DNA from: Comamonadaceae bacterium 2FH
GTDB lineage: Bacteria; Pseudomonadota; Gammaproteobacteria; Burkholderiales; Burkholderiaceae_C
DNA: 64,000 nt
Assembly (NCBI GenBank): GCA_005503335.1
Contig: SCMQ01000003.1
Location: 1-64,000, forward strand
Direction of reading: 5' to 3'
Made by a program: the position numbers and the translations under genes. This document shows, piece after piece, positions 19,801-29,069 of this stretch; the first letter of the stretch is position 1; each line of letters starts with the position of its first letter. The notes beneath the pieces are model-generated. The model saw only the letters and a list, made by a program, of their open reading frames with translations. It did no database searches and was not told the origin of the DNA.

Positions 19801-20523
19801 CTGCTGGCCGACCGCAACGGCGTGATCGACATCAATCTGCCGATCTCAGGCTCGCTCAACGACCCGCAGTTCAGCCTCGGCCCCGTGATCTTCAAGGCCA
19901 TCGTCAACCTGATCGCCAAGGCCCTGACCTCGCCGTTCAGCCTGCTGGCTGGCGCCCTGGGTGGGAGTGCCGACGAGCTCGGCACGGTGGCCTTCGCGCC
20001 CGGCAGCGCCCTGCTCGGGGCCGAGGCCCGGCAGAACCTCGACAAGCTGGCCAAGGCCATGACCGAGCGGCCCGCGCTCAGGATGACCGTGGTCGGCACC
20101 GCCAGCCTGCAGGCCGAGCGCGAGGGCTACCAGCGCGAGCGCCTGCGCGCCCTGGTCCTGGCCGAAAAGCGCCGAGCCCTGCTGGCCGGCGGCGCCGCGG
20201 CCGACGCCGTCACGCTGGGCGATGCCGAGTACCCGGCCCTGCTCAAGGAGGTCTACCGGCGTGCCGACATGCCCAAGCCGCGCAACCTGATCGGCCTGGC
20301 CAAGGACCTGCCGCCGGCCGAGATGGAGGCTCTGCTGCTGGCCCATGTGCCGGTCAACGAGGACCTGATGCGCGAGCTCGCGCTACAGCGCGGCGTGGCG
20401 GTGCGCGACTACCTGGTCGCGCGCTCGCTACCGGTCGAGCGTCTGTTCCTCGGCGCGGCCAAGACCGTGGCGGCCGAGCCCGCCTGGCGCCCCCAGGCCG
20501 AGCTCAGCCTGAGCATGCGCTGA
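16825..20523 (+). CDS. DUF748 / AsmA-like envelope protein
   Basis: A 1,232-residue protein of the DUF748 family, part of the AsmA-like group implicated in lipid traffic between the membranes. An N-terminal anchor helix spans about residues 19-41. Long repeats of amphipathic beta structure follow, broken by an Ala/Pro linker (around residue 825) and ending with ISGSLNDPQFSLGPVIFKAI, typical of the family. The C terminus has an OmpA-like start (VAFAPGSALLGAEARQNLDKL), so it may touch peptidoglycan. I start it at 16825 (MDNKKLLGKIQGHRW); the frame is open further upstream, but that part crosses the RNA terminator. The exact function is unknown. Confidence 0.8.
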   Translation: MDNKKLLGKIQGHRWTRRALWAAGGLILMWALAWLAVPPLLKSQAEKLGSQALGRQVRIGAVDFRPWSLELAVSELRVASADGQSVQLGVQRLYADLELQSLLRLAPVVDALEVDAPVLRLAHLGEGRYDVDDILGKLSQPAQQPAGEPPRFALYNLALRGGAIDFRDATVNRTHELRELSLAVPFLSNLASRREVKVLPHLAFSLNGSRFDSAAESTPFAQTRKTDATLRIEALDLAPYLGYLPASLPVRLNSALLDAELKLSFAQTPDTAVRLSGSLQARGVQLSDARQQELLGFEALSLGLEELRPLERSARLSSVALKSPKLTLRRDRAGQLNLAPAPTKPAAAAATAAAAPPPSAWQLAVAKLEVRDGKIGWIDDSAAAAGAPPARIDLGGFTLDASDIALPFARPAPFRGAASLASADAAGAGTLQFSGSASDRAATLKLDAKSLPLSLAEPYVAQFLTPRLAGTLHAALDLDWQSASEPGRPDTLKLNLERVALEQLALVQGKNSLAAIQSLELAQARIDLVARSAALGRLALTQPRLKVARGADGRWMYETWMRAGPAGGSQGAGAKPAPAWKLSVDDLRLDGGQLGWQDLATPRPAVFEVSALALQAQGLDLAGRRPAPLQLSARIAAGRTEPGRLAFRGQLGLNPVAAQGRVDLAHLPLHALEPYFGEALNLELLRADASFKGQLRYADSAAGPQLHVTGDGALEELRAHSLPGSPTAGDAVAARPTGAAVAPSAPRAGREGGALRLGGELLAWKALNLRGIELALAPGKPTQVEVKETALSDFFARVIIHESGRINLQDLVKTAPPAAGPAAAPAPAPAPAPAPVIRFGPVSLLGGKVLFSDRFIQPNYSADLSELTGKLSAFSSVAPQGGTPELADLELRGRAEGTASLQILGKINPLAQPLALDIQGKVRDLELPPLSPYSVKYAGHGIERGKLSLDVAYAVQPNGQLTASNQLVLNQLSFGDKVENASASLPVKLAVALLADRNGVIDINLPISGSLNDPQFSLGPVIFKAIVNLIAKALTSPFSLLAGALGGSADELGTVAFAPGSALLGAEARQNLDKLAKAMTERPALRMTVVGTASLQAEREGYQRERLRALVLAEKRRALLAGGAAADAVTLGDAEYPALLKEVYRRADMPKPRNLIGLAKDLPPAEMEALLLAHVPVNEDLMRELALQRGVAVRDYLVARSLPVERLFLGAAKTVAAEPAWRPQAELSLSMR

Positions 20524-20652
20524 GCCCTCGTCGAACGCGATCTCGCGCACGGGACCAAATCCCGGCGAAAATAGCGGTTTGACTGCCCGGCGCCACCGCC
20601 GCCGGGCCGGCCTCGGGCCGGGCCATCGCCCGGCCTGGCGCCTCCAACCCGA

Positions 20653-23418
20653 ATGACAACGATGTTTTCCTTTTCCCGCAACACCACGCCTGCCAGCCCC
20701 GCCGTGAACCAAGCCCCTTCCAAATCCCAAGAGCCGCATCCGCTCGACGCCCTGACCGGCGGCGCCTTCTCGGCCTCGACCTCGGGCGAGCGCGCCGCGC
20801 GCATCCGCGAATGGCTGACCACCGAGCCTGCCCCCGAGCAGCTGCAGGAGGTCTTCAAGGAGCTCAGCGCGCGCGACAAGGGCGCCGCCAAGCCGCTGCG
20901 CGAGAAGCTCGACGAGATCAAGCGCGCCAAGGGCCAGGAGCTGCTGGCGGCCGAATGGGCCGAGAAGGCCCAGGGCCTGCTGTCCAGCCCGCGCCTGAAC
21001 ATCGCCGACGCCCTGGCCTGGCAGCGCGACGCCGCCAAGGCCGGTGCGCCGCTGTCGCGCGAACCCCTGGCCGCGCTCAAGCTGCAGCTGGCCGAACGTG
21101 TGAGGGCGATCGAGGATCTGCAGAACCAGGCCATGGTGCAGCGCGAGGCCGCCGTGCTGCTGGCCCAGCGCATCGAGGTGCTGTCCACCAAGGGCTGGCA
21201 GGACGCGCAGGCCGCGCTGGAGGTGCTGCGCGCCGACGTGCAGCACTGGCAGTCCCAGGCCGACGTGCTGGTGGCCGAGGCCAGCTGGTCCAGCGTGGAC
21301 GCCAAGTTCCCGCCCCAGATCGAGGCCTCGCGTGCCCAGTTGCTGGTGGTCTGGGAGGCGTTCAGCGCTGCGCTGGCGCAGGCCGTGCTGGCCGCCGCCG
21401 ACGCCACGGCCGCGCTGCCGCCCGTGCCGGTGTGGGCCGACGAACTGCGCGCCGCGCGCGGCCTGCCGCCGGCCGAAGCGCCGGCCGTACCGACTGGGGC
21501 CAGGACCGAGAAGCCGGCCCGGCCCAAGGTGGACCCCGAGCTGCGCGCGCGCGCCGCGCAGGCCGTGGGCGAGGCGCTGGCCCGGCTGGAGCAGGAAGTG
21601 GCCGAGGGCCATGGCAAGGGCAGCAGCGGCGCCGCCGCCGCGCTGCGCAACGCGCTCAAGGAGCATGGCCGGCTGATCGACGACAAGCTGGAGGCCAAGG
21701 TCCATGCCGCCCTGGCCTCGGCCGGCGAGCTCGAGGGCTGGCAGCGCTGGCGCGCCGACCAACTGCGCGAGGAGCTCGTGGCCAAGGCCGAGGGCCTGTT
21801 GCTGCGCACGGGCAAGGACGGCCAGCCCCTGCCCGAGGGCCAGGCCCCGCAGCCGCGCCTGGGCGGGCGCAAGATGCAGGAGACCCTGCGCCAGCTGCGC
21901 GAGCAGTGGAAGAGCACCGACCAGGGTGGCGTGCCCAACCATGCCCTGTGGAAGCGCTTCGACGCGGCCTGTAACGAGGCCCACAAGGTGGTCGAGGCCT
22001 GGCTCGACAAGCTCAAGCAGGAGTCGGCCGAGCACCGTGCCCAGCGCCTGGCGCTGATCGAGGAAGTCAAGGCCTGGGGGGCAGCCAACGCCTCGGCCAG
22101 CGACTGGAAGGCCTTCCACCGCGCCCTGCACCAGTTCTCCGAGCGCTGGCGCGAGGCCGGCCACCTCAGTGAAAAGGCCTTCGCCGAGCTCCAGCCGCTG
22201 TGGAAGGAGGCCATCCACGCCGCCGCGGCGCCGCTGGAAGCCGCGCAAAAGGACAGCGTGGCGCGTCGCCAGGCCCTGATCGACGAGGCCACCCGGATGG
22301 GCGCTGCGCCGGCGCTGCGCGTCGATGCCGTGAAGGCCTTGCAGCAGCGCTGGCAGGCCGAGGCGCAGGGCGTGCCGCTGGAGCGCAAGCTCGAGCAAAA
22401 GCTCTGGGACGCCTTCCGCAAGCCGATCGACGAGGCCTTCAACCGCAAGACCGAGGAGCGCGAGAAGGCCGCCACCCAGATGAGCGAGCACGATCGCCTG
22501 GTGCTGGAGGCCGCCCGGGCGCTGGAGGCCGCCAACGCCAGCGGCGATGTCCAGCGCATTCGCGCCGCCATGGCGGCCCTGGACCAGGCGCTCAAGGGCC
22601 AGGCCCAGGCGCAGGCCGAGCGCTCCGAGCCGCAGCCTGCTGCCGAGGCCGCGCCGGCGCCTGCCGAGACGGCGGGGGAGGCCGTGGCCGAGTCGACCGA
22701 GTCTGACGAACCGGCTGCGGCGGCCAGCGAGGCGCCGGCCGCCAAGCCGGCCGCCAAGCCCGTGATCGCGATGCGCGGCGATGACCGCCCGGGCATGAAG
22801 AAGGCAGAGCCAGTCGTGGCCGGCCGCGGCGGCGCGCGCTTCGGCGAGCGCAAGGGCGCGCCGGGTGCGGGGCGCTTCGGCGATCGGCGCGAGGAGCGCG
22901 GCACGCGTGATGGAGGCCGCGACGGTGGCCGCTTCGGCGACCGTGCCGAGCAGCGGGGGCCGCGCCTGGGCGATGCCGCCTTCCGCGCCCAGCGCGACGC
23001 GCTCGAGCATGCCCAGGCGGCGCTGCGCAAGCTGGCTGCACAGGCCCATGGCGAGGCCCTGAGCCAGCTGATCGCAGCCTGGGAGCAGCGCCAGTCCGAG
23101 CAACTGCCGAGCCAGCAGGAGCTGGGCCGCGGCGTGACCCCGGCCCTGCGCGGAGCCTGGGTCCAGGCGCTGGGCGCGGCGCCTTCGGGCGACGCCGCCG
23201 AAGCCCTGCTGCGCCTGGAGATGGCGGCCGAGCTGCCCACGCCGGCCGAGCACCTGAACGCCCGTCGCGCCCTGCAACTGCAATTGCTGACGCGCCGCAA
23301 CGACCCGGCGCCGGCCCAGACCTGGGGCCGCGATGCCGCCACGGTGCTGGCCAGCGGCTTCGACGGCGCCAACGCCCGTCGCCTGCAGAACGCGCTCAAG
23401 GTCCTGCTGCGGAACTGA
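20653..23418 (+). CDS. DUF349 domain protein with Gly/Arg-rich segment
   Basis: A 921-residue, very Ala-rich, largely helical protein with several DUF349 repeats in the central region (for example ALWKRFDAACNEAHKVVEAW and KLWDAFRKPIDEAFNRKTEE). After an Ala/Glu-rich linker at about residues 655-700 comes a short stretch of repeated GGRFGDR/ARFGER units (about residues 715-775). This is reminiscent of RGG-type RNA-binding tails, and a helical C-terminal domain follows. DUF349 proteins have no settled function. The start at 20653 is the first ATG; an in-frame ATG at 20662 is also possible. It stands alone, with 130 bases upstream and 173 bases downstream free of genes. Confidence 0.8.
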   Translation: MTTMFSFSRNTTPASPAVNQAPSKSQEPHPLDALTGGAFSASTSGERAARIREWLTTEPAPEQLQEVFKELSARDKGAAKPLREKLDEIKRAKGQELLAAEWAEKAQGLLSSPRLNIADALAWQRDAAKAGAPLSREPLAALKLQLAERVRAIEDLQNQAMVQREAAVLLAQRIEVLSTKGWQDAQAALEVLRADVQHWQSQADVLVAEASWSSVDAKFPPQIEASRAQLLVVWEAFSAALAQAVLAAADATAALPPVPVWADELRAARGLPPAEAPAVPTGARTEKPARPKVDPELRARAAQAVGEALARLEQEVAEGHGKGSSGAAAALRNALKEHGRLIDDKLEAKVHAALASAGELEGWQRWRADQLREELVAKAEGLLLRTGKDGQPLPEGQAPQPRLGGRKMQETLRQLREQWKSTDQGGVPNHALWKRFDAACNEAHKVVEAWLDKLKQESAEHRAQRLALIEEVKAWGAANASASDWKAFHRALHQFSERWREAGHLSEKAFAELQPLWKEAIHAAAAPLEAAQKDSVARRQALIDEATRMGAAPALRVDAVKALQQRWQAEAQGVPLERKLEQKLWDAFRKPIDEAFNRKTEEREKAATQMSEHDRLVLEAARALEAANASGDVQRIRAAMAALDQALKGQAQAQAERSEPQPAAEAAPAPAETAGEAVAESTESDEPAAAASEAPAAKPAAKPVIAMRGDDRPGMKKAEPVVAGRGGARFGERKGAPGAGRFGDRREERGTRDGGRDGGRFGDRAEQRGPRLGDAAFRAQRDALEHAQAALRKLAAQAHGEALSQLIAAWEQRQSEQLPSQQELGRGVTPALRGAWVQALGAAPSGDAAEALLRLEMAAELPTPAEHLNARRALQLQLLTRRNDPAPAQTWGRDAATVLASGFDGANARRLQNALKVLLRN

Positions 23419-23591
23419 GGGCGCACCGAACCCGCTGATGGCACTGCGGCGGGCCTGCTGCCGGCGGCGGTGTTCGCCTTCTGGACTTGGCAATGGCAGT
23501 TTGCGCCGAATGGACGGCTGCCGGCCGGTGAGGTTTCCGGCCCGGCATGGTGTGGCGGACAATGGGGTCATGAGGAGGACGACTGAAGCCC

Positions 23592-24260
23592 ATGCGCATC
23601 CTGCTGGCGGAAGACGATGAATTGCTGGGCGCGGGCCTGAAGGCCGGGCTCGCCCAGCAGGGCTTTCATGTGGACTGGGTGCGCGACGGCGTGGCCGCCG
23701 AGCGCGAGCTGACGACCGGGGCCTATCAGGCGGCCGTGCTCGACCTCGGCCTGCCGCGCCAGGACGGGTTGGACAGCCTCAAGGCCGTGCGCGCGCGCCG
23801 CGTGGCCACGCCGGTGCTGGTGCTGACCGCGCGCGACGCCTTGCCCTCGCGCATCGAGGGCCTGGACGCCGGGGCGGACGACTACCTGATCAAGCCGGTC
23901 GATCTGCTGGAGCTCGCCGCGCGCCTGCGCGCACTGGTGCGGCGCGCCCATGGCGAGGCGCAGACACGGCTGAGCGCGGGCGGGGTGGAGCTCGACCCTG
24001 CCGCGCACCGGGTCTGGCTCGATGGCCGGCCGGTCGAGCTCTCGGGCCGCGAATACGACCTGTTGCACGTGCTGCTGCTCAACGCCGGCCGGGTCCTCAC
24101 GGCCGACCAACTGGAGCAGCACCTCTACCCCTGGGGCAGCGAGGTGGCCAGCAATGCGGTTCAGGTGCATGTCTACCATTTGCGGCGCAAGCTGCGCCCC
24201 GGGCTGATACAGACCGTGCGCGGCGTGGGTTACATGCTGCAGCGCGAGGCCCAGCCGTGA
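23592..24260 (+). CDS. OmpR/QseB-family response regulator
   Basis: A 222-residue response regulator. The receiver domain (residues 1-115) has the acidic pair in LLAEDDE, the phosphoacceptor Asp51 in AVLDLGLPRQDG, and Lys in DDYLIKPVD. The winged-helix DNA-binding domain (about 125-220) ends with the family motif QTVRGVGYML. It most resembles QseB/TctD regulators. Its stop overlaps the GTG start of the kinase gene by three bases, so the pair is coupled. Targets are not visible. Confidence 0.93.
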   Translation: MRILLAEDDELLGAGLKAGLAQQGFHVDWVRDGVAAERELTTGAYQAAVLDLGLPRQDGLDSLKAVRARRVATPVLVLTARDALPSRIEGLDAGADDYLIKPVDLLELAARLRALVRRAHGEAQTRLSAGGVELDPAAHRVWLDGRPVELSGREYDLLHVLLLNAGRVLTADQLEQHLYPWGSEVASNAVQVHVYHLRRKLRPGLIQTVRGVGYMLQREAQP

Positions 24261-25636
24261 GCGGGGCGCGCGAGCCGCTGTGGCGCCTGCGGCCCCGTTC
24301 GCTGCAGGCCCGGCTGCTGCTGACCGTGCTGGGCCTGGTCGCCGGCGTGTGGCTGGTGGCGCTGGTGGCCACCTGGTACGACACGCGGCACGAACTCAAC
24401 GAGTTGCTCGATGCCCACCTGGCCCAGACGGCGGCGCTGCTGTCCACCCAGCCCGTCGAAGAGCTGGACGACGACGCGTTCACCCAGGCGCCGACGCTGC
24501 TGCACAGGTACCAGCCGCGCGTCGCCTTCCAGGTCTGGCATTCGGGCCGCCTGGTGGTGCGCTCGGAGCAGGCGCCCAATCTGCCCTTGTCCGACAGGCG
24601 ACAGAACGGCCTGGCCGACAGCCAGGTGGGTGGGCAGGCCTGGCGCGTGTTCACCACGCCCGGACGCGAGCCGGGCGTGCTGATCCAGGTCGGTGAGCAG
24701 TGGTCGGCGCGCCGCCACATCCTCGTGGCCAGCCTGCGCAGCGTGATCTGGCCCGCGCTGCTGGCGCTGCCGCTGCTGGTGCTGGGCATCTGGTGGGCGG
24801 TGCGCGACGCGGTGCTGCCGCTGCGCCGGCTGGGGCAGGGCGTGGCAGAGCGCCGGCCCCAGTCCCTCGAGCAGCTGTCGGCACAGGGCGTGCCGCCCGA
24901 AGTGCAGCCACTGGTCACCGCGCTCAATGGCCTGTTCGAGCGCATGGCCGAGCACTTGGCGTCGGAGCGGCGCTTCACCGCCGACGCCGCGCACGAGCTG
25001 CGCACGCCGATCGCCGCCATCCGCATGCAGGCCCAGGTCGTGCAGGGGGCGGCCAGCGAGGGCGAGCGCCAGCGCGCGCTGGGCGCCACGCTGCAGGGCT
25101 GCGACCGCGCCACCCATCTGGTCGAGCAGCTGCTGCAGCTCGCGCGCCTGGAAGCCGAGGAGGCCGCGGCGCCCGAGGCGTCCGCGGGCGGCACCGACCT
25201 GGCCGCGGTCGCGCGCAGCGTGCTGGCCGAGCTGGCGCCGCAGGCCCTGGCGCGCCGGCAGGAGCTGGCGCTGGCGGCGCCGTCGCCCCTGCGCGTGGCC
25301 ATGAGCGCGCCGCTGGCGGCCGTGCTGCTGCGCAACCTGGTCGACAACGCCTTGCGCTACAGCCCGGACGGCGCCAGGGTGCAGGTGGATCTGGCTGCAG
25401 GGCCGGCGAGCCTGACGGTGGAGGACAGCGGGCCGGGCCTGCCCGACGAGGCCCTGGCTCGACTGGGCGAGCGCTTTTTCCGTGTGCTCGGCACCAGGCA
25501 GTCCGGCAGCGGCCTGGGCTGGTCCATCGTGCGGCGCCTGGCCCGCCTGCACGGGCTGGCGGTCGAGCTGGACCGCAGCCCGCAACTGGGCGGCCTGCGC
25601 GTGCGCATCGCCTGGCCGCAGGCGGCTCAGGGCTGA
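24257..25636 (+). CDS. QseC/TctE-family sensor histidine kinase
   Basis: A 459-residue sensor kinase starting with GTG (overlap GTGA). Two transmembrane helices at about residues 20-40 and 155-178 flank a periplasmic sensor of about 115 residues. The H box RRFTADAAHELRTPIAAIRM carries the phosphorylated His. N box LVDNALRYSPDGA and G boxes VEDSGPGLPDEAL and GSGLGWSIVRRLA are intact, so it should be active. The architecture is that of QseC/TctE. It runs 10 bases into the convergent mtfA gene. Confidence 0.92.
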   Translation: MSGAREPLWRLRPRSLQARLLLTVLGLVAGVWLVALVATWYDTRHELNELLDAHLAQTAALLSTQPVEELDDDAFTQAPTLLHRYQPRVAFQVWHSGRLVVRSEQAPNLPLSDRRQNGLADSQVGGQAWRVFTTPGREPGVLIQVGEQWSARRHILVASLRSVIWPALLALPLLVLGIWWAVRDAVLPLRRLGQGVAERRPQSLEQLSAQGVPPEVQPLVTALNGLFERMAEHLASERRFTADAAHELRTPIAAIRMQAQVVQGAASEGERQRALGATLQGCDRATHLVEQLLQLARLEAEEAAAPEASAGGTDLAAVARSVLAELAPQALARRQELALAAPSPLRVAMSAPLAAVLLRNLVDNALRYSPDGARVQVDLAAGPASLTVEDSGPGLPDEALARLGERFFRVLGTRQSGSGLGWSIVRRLARLHGLAVELDRSPQLGGLRVRIAWPQAAQG

Positions 25637-26442
25637 AAGAAGGCGTCGAACATCGGGGCCAGCGGCGCCAGCTCTTGCAGGAAGCGCGGGCGGTTCACGA
25701 AATAGGCCTCGCAGGCCACGGCAAAGAATTCGTCCGGCGCCGTGGCGCCATAAGGGTCGAGCCAGACCGGCGCGCCGCCAAAGCGCTCGGCCACGATGAG
25801 CTGTTCGCGAAAGCGCTCGTACTCGGCCAGCAACTGCTTCAGCCAGGCGGCGCGCGCAGCGCGTGCCGTGGGCGCGCCCATGAAGCCCGCCGGCAGGGGC
25901 GGGCAGCCGTCGGCCTCGCCGTCGCGCAGGTCCATCTTGTGGATGAATTCGTGGATCACCACGTTGTAGCCCTGCGTGGCCGAGGCGCCGGCCTGGTCCA
26001 CGTCGCGCCAGCTCAGCATGACGGGCCCGCCCTCCATGGCCTCGCCAGCCAGGGCCTCGCTGTAGCGATGCACGACGCCATGCTCGTCCGTGATCTCGCG
26101 CTGCGCCAGCACTTCGTCCGGGTGCATGACGATGCCGACGAAGTCGTCGTACCAGCGCAGCGCGGCCTCGGGTGCGTCGGGCGGCCCCAGGTGCAGCAGC
26201 GGCCGGCAGGCCTGGACCGCCACGGCCAGGGCCATGGCGTCGCTGACCACCAGGCCGGAGGTGCCCTGGAATTCCTTCTGCGCCAGGAAGTGGCTGGCCA
26301 GCCGGCGCAGGCGCTGGCGCTCGGCCCTGTCCAGGGCGGCGAGAAAGGGGTAGTGGGCCAGGGTCGTGTGCCACAGGGCTTCGGGAATGGCCTGCGGCGC
26401 CGATCCGCGCGGCCGCAGGCGCCGGCGCAGCCAGTCGAACAT
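25627..26442 (-). CDS. mtfA: MtfA-type zinc metallopeptidase
   Basis: A 271-residue M90-family protein. The zinc motif HEFIHKMD places His164, Glu165 and His168, and a downstream Glu in APDEFFAVACEAYF would be the third ligand. In enterobacteria MtfA binds and inactivates the repressor Mlc and has aminopeptidase activity; whether this one has the same partner is unknown. The ATG at 26442 overlaps the lpxH stop by one base (TGATG), which fixes the start. Confidence 0.9.
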   Translation of the reverse strand: MFDWLRRRLRPRGSAPQAIPEALWHTTLAHYPFLAALDRAERQRLRRLASHFLAQKEFQGTSGLVVSDAMALAVAVQACRPLLHLGPPDAPEAALRWYDDFVGIVMHPDEVLAQREITDEHGVVHRYSEALAGEAMEGGPVMLSWRDVDQAGASATQGYNVVIHEFIHKMDLRDGEADGCPPLPAGFMGAPTARAARAAWLKQLLAEYERFREQLIVAERFGGAPVWLDPYGATAPDEFFAVACEAYFVNRPRFLQELAPLAPMFDAFFQP

Positions 26443-27218
26443 CAGTACAAATCCAGGCGCTGAGGGTCTGCGCCCGGTGTCAGTCGCAGCACCTGGGCGC
26501 GTGGCGGCTGGGCGCCGGCGTCCCAGTCGCTGAGCACGATGCGCCGCAGGCCTTCGCCCAGCGGGTGGTCGGCCGGGCGGTGGGTGTGGCCGTGGATCAG
26601 CGTGGTGGCGTTGGCCGCCTGCAGCCACTGGCGCGCCAGCGCCGCGTCGACGTCGGCGTAGGTCGCGTCGCTGCGCTTGCGCGCCTCGCTTCGTGCGCGC
26701 ATCTGACGCGCAAGTGCCTGGCGCTCGGCTAGGGGGCGGGCCAGGAAATCCTGCTGCCAGTTCGGGCTGCGCACCTCGGCGCGAAAGCGCTGGTAGTCCA
26801 GGTCGTCCAGGCACAGGGCGTCACCATGGCTGAGCAGCCAGCGTTGGCCAGCGAAGGCCAGCACCGTGGGGTCCTCGAGCAGCCGCATGCGGCACTGGGC
26901 GGCGAAGGCCGGGCCGAGCAGGAAGTCGCGGTTGCCGTGCAGGAAGAACAGGGTGCAGCGCGCGGACGCCTCACGCAGGCAGTCGCCGCCGAGCGCTTCG
27001 AACGAACCGGGCGTTGCGGCGTCGTCGCCGACCCAGACCTCGAACAGGTCGCCCAGTATGAACAGGGCGTCGGCCGGCGTCTCGGCCAGGTAGCGCCGCC
27101 AGGCTGCGAAGGTGGCGGGCTCGCTGGCCTGCAGGTGCAGGTCCGAAATGAAGTCGACCGTGCGCCAGCCCGCGGGAGCGCTGAGCTCGGCGGGCCGGGG
27201 CACGGTCGCGGTGGACAT
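26442..27218 (-). CDS. lpxH: UDP-2,3-diacylglucosamine diphosphatase
   Basis: A 258-residue calcineurin-like phosphoesterase cutting UDP-2,3-diacylglucosamine to lipid X in lipid A synthesis. The metal ligands are visible in order: FISDLHL, LGDLFEVWVGDD, LHGNRDFLLG, LLSHGDALC and IHGHTHRP. The start at 27218 (MSTATVPRPAEL) gives a normal length. It lies 102 bases after ppiB and is coupled to mtfA. Confidence 0.95.
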   Translation of the reverse strand: MSTATVPRPAELSAPAGWRTVDFISDLHLQASEPATFAAWRRYLAETPADALFILGDLFEVWVGDDAATPGSFEALGGDCLREASARCTLFFLHGNRDFLLGPAFAAQCRMRLLEDPTVLAFAGQRWLLSHGDALCLDDLDYQRFRAEVRSPNWQQDFLARPLAERQALARQMRARSEARKRSDATYADVDAALARQWLQAANATTLIHGHTHRPADHPLGEGLRRIVLSDWDAGAQPPRAQVLRLTPGADPQRLDLY

Positions 27219-27319
27219 GGTGGAGGAGATTGGTGTCAGTCGCCGCCGGGCCGCCCCAAGGCGACTGCGGCCCCCTTGGGGGGCAGCGCAGTACACGCAG
27301 TGACAAGCGTGGGGGCCAT

Positions 27320-27826
27320 TTAAAGCGCGACGGCTTTCTCGATCACCACGTCGGTCTGGGGCACGTCATCGTGGAAGCCCTTGCGGCCGGTCTTCACGGC
27401 CTTGATCTTGTCCACCACCTCGGTGCCGGCGACGACCTTGCCGAACACCGCGTAGCCCCAGCCCTGGGCCGAGGGCGCGGTGTGGTTCAGGAAGCCGTTG
27501 TCGGCGACGTTGATGAAGAACTGCGCCGTGGCCGAGTGCGGTGCGTTGGTGCGGGCCATGGCGACGGTGTAGTTGTCGTTCTTCAGGCCGTTGTTGGCCT
27601 CGTTGTCTATCGGCGCGTCGGTGGGCTTCTGGTTCATGCCGGGTTCGAAGCCGCCGCCCTGGATCATGAAGCCGGGGATCACACGATGGAAGATGGTGTT
27701 GTCGTAGTGGCCCTTGCTCACGTAGCTCAGGAAGTTGGCGACCGACTTCGGGGCCTTGTCGGCGTCGAGTTCGAGCGTGATGACGCCGAGGCCGGCGATG
27801 TGGAGTTCGACTTGGGGCTTGCTCAT
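27320..27826 (-). CDS. ppiB: Cytoplasmic peptidyl-prolyl isomerase (cyclophilin)
   Basis: A 168-residue cyclophilin without a signal peptide. The active-site stretches [16 protein letters not shown] and [12 protein letters not shown] are intact (catalytic Arg in FHRV). It sits 10 bases after a second, exported cyclophilin gene; the two are about half identical by eye and look like a tandem duplication that diverged in location. Confidence 0.95.
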   Translation of the reverse strand: MSKPQVELHIAGLGVITLELDADKAPKSVANFLSYVSKGHYDNTIFHRVIPGFMIQGGGFEPGMNQKPTDAPIDNEANNGLKNDNYTVAMARTNAPHSATAQFFINVADNGFLNHTAPSAQGWGYAVFGKVVAGTEVVDKIKAVKTGRKGFHDDVPQTDVVIEKAVAL

Positions 27827-27836
27827 GGCGGGGTCC

Positions 27837-28421
27837 TTATTTGACGAGGGTTGCGTTGCGGATGACCACGGGCGTGAGCGGCACGTTCTGGTGCATGCCG
27901 CGGTTGCCGGTGGCGGTGGTGCGGATCTTGTCGACCACGTCCATGCCGCCCACCACCTTGCCGAACACGGCGTAGCCGTGGCCGTCGGGTTGCGGGGCGT
28001 TCAGCATGGCGTTGTCCACCACGTTGATGAAGAACTGGGCGGTGGCCGAGTTCGGATTCGCGGTGCGCGCCATGGCGATGGTGCCACGGTCGTTCTTCAG
28101 GCCGTTGCCGGCTTCCAGCGGGATGGGCGCGCGCGTGGGCTTTTGCTGCATCTGCTCGTCGAAGCCGCCGCCCTGGATCATGAAGCCGTCGATCACGCGG
28201 TGGAACACCGTGCCGTCGTATTGCCGCTCGTTCACGTACTGGAGGAAGTTCTCCACGGTCCGGGGTGCCTTGACCGGGTTCAGCTCGAGCACGATGTCGC
28301 CGGCCGTGGTGGTCAGCTTGACGCGCGGCGCCTGCTGCGCGAGCGCTGTGCCAGCGGCCAGGGTCAAGGCGGTCAGGAGCAGGGCGGCGCGGCGCGGCCG
28401 CGAGAATGCGAAAAGGCTCAT
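27837..28421 (-). CDS. ppiA: Periplasmic peptidyl-prolyl isomerase (cyclophilin)
   Basis: A 194-residue cyclophilin with a signal peptide ([19 protein letters not shown], cleavage before QQAPRVK). The catalytic core [16 protein letters not shown] and [12 protein letters not shown] are intact. It would assist folding of periplasmic and outer-membrane proteins. It starts 12 bases after the TPR gene stop and precedes ppiB. Confidence 0.94.
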   Translation of the reverse strand: MSLFAFSRPRRAALLLTALTLAAGTALAQQAPRVKLTTTAGDIVLELNPVKAPRTVENFLQYVNERQYDGTVFHRVIDGFMIQGGGFDEQMQQKPTRAPIPLEAGNGLKNDRGTIAMARTANPNSATAQFFINVVDNAMLNAPQPDGHGYAVFGKVVGGMDVVDKIRTTATGNRGMHQNVPLTPVVIRNATLVK

Positions 28422-28433
28422 GGGCGGGTGTGC

Positions 28434-29012
28434 TTACTTGGGGTCTGAGGCGCCGGGGGCGGCGGGGGGCGCTGCCAGCAGGCTGCGCAGCGCCGACAGC
28501 TTGGGCGCGACGCGGGGGTTGGCGGGCTCGAGCTGCTGGGCGCGGCTCCAGGCCTGCGCGGCGAGCCGGGCCTGGATGTCGCCGAGGTTCTCATGGGCCG
28601 TGGCGTAGCCGGGCTTGAGCTGTATGGCCATCTCGAGCGACTGGCGCGCCTCGTCCAGCCGGCCCTGGGCCGCCTGCAGCGCAGCCAGGTTGTTGTAGGG
28701 CTCGGGCAGCTCGGGGTAGTCCTCGGTCAGGCGCGTGAAGGTGGCCAGCGCCTCGACGGCCTGTCCGGTCTCGGTCTGGATCACGCCCTTGAGAAAGCGC
28801 AGCTGCGGATCGCGCGGCCGGGCGGCCAGCTGCCGCTCGACCAGGGTCATGGCCTGCGCATGCTGGCCGGTTCGCACCAGCTGCTGCACCTCGGCATGGG
28901 CGTCGGCCCGGGCCAGTCCTGCGGTCAGGGCGAGGGCCAGGCCCAGGGCCAGCAGCGGTCCCGAAGGACGCCGGCGGCGAGGCTGCGAGAGGGCGAGCGG
29001 GGCTTGCATCAT
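28434..29012 (-). CDS. Exported tetratricopeptide-repeat protein
   Basis: A 192-residue protein with an N-terminal signal or anchor ([20 protein letters not shown]). Three to four TPR units follow, for example [60 protein letters not shown] and [11 protein letters not shown]. The C terminus is Ala/Pro-rich. TPR proteins are scaffolds; the partner is unknown. It is the first gene of the TPR-ppiA-ppiB group and is divergent from cysS. Confidence 0.8.
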   Translation of the reverse strand: MMQAPLALSQPRRRRPSGPLLALGLALALTAGLARADAHAEVQQLVRTGQHAQAMTLVERQLAARPRDPQLRFLKGVIQTETGQAVEALATFTRLTEDYPELPEPYNNLAALQAAQGRLDEARQSLEMAIQLKPGYATAHENLGDIQARLAAQAWSRAQQLEPANPRVAPKLSALRSLLAAPPAAPGASDPK

Positions 29013-29040
29013 GGCACGGGACAGCGGGGTCAGAGGGCGG

Positions 29041-29069
29041 TGGCAAGCCCGAACGCGGGGGCTTATACT
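29041..29069 (+). promoter_or_regulatory. Promoter of cysS
   Basis: TGGCAA (29041-29046) and TATACT (29064-29069) are 17 bases apart on the plus strand, with transcription expected near 29076. The leader would be about 130 bases to the cysS ATG. Confidence 0.55.

Noticed and set aside
20409-23444. Frames of about 1,000 codons on the minus strand opposite the DUF349 gene
   Set aside because: Two overlapping antisense frames of Ser/Arg- or Leu/Gly-rich composition; artefacts of high GC.
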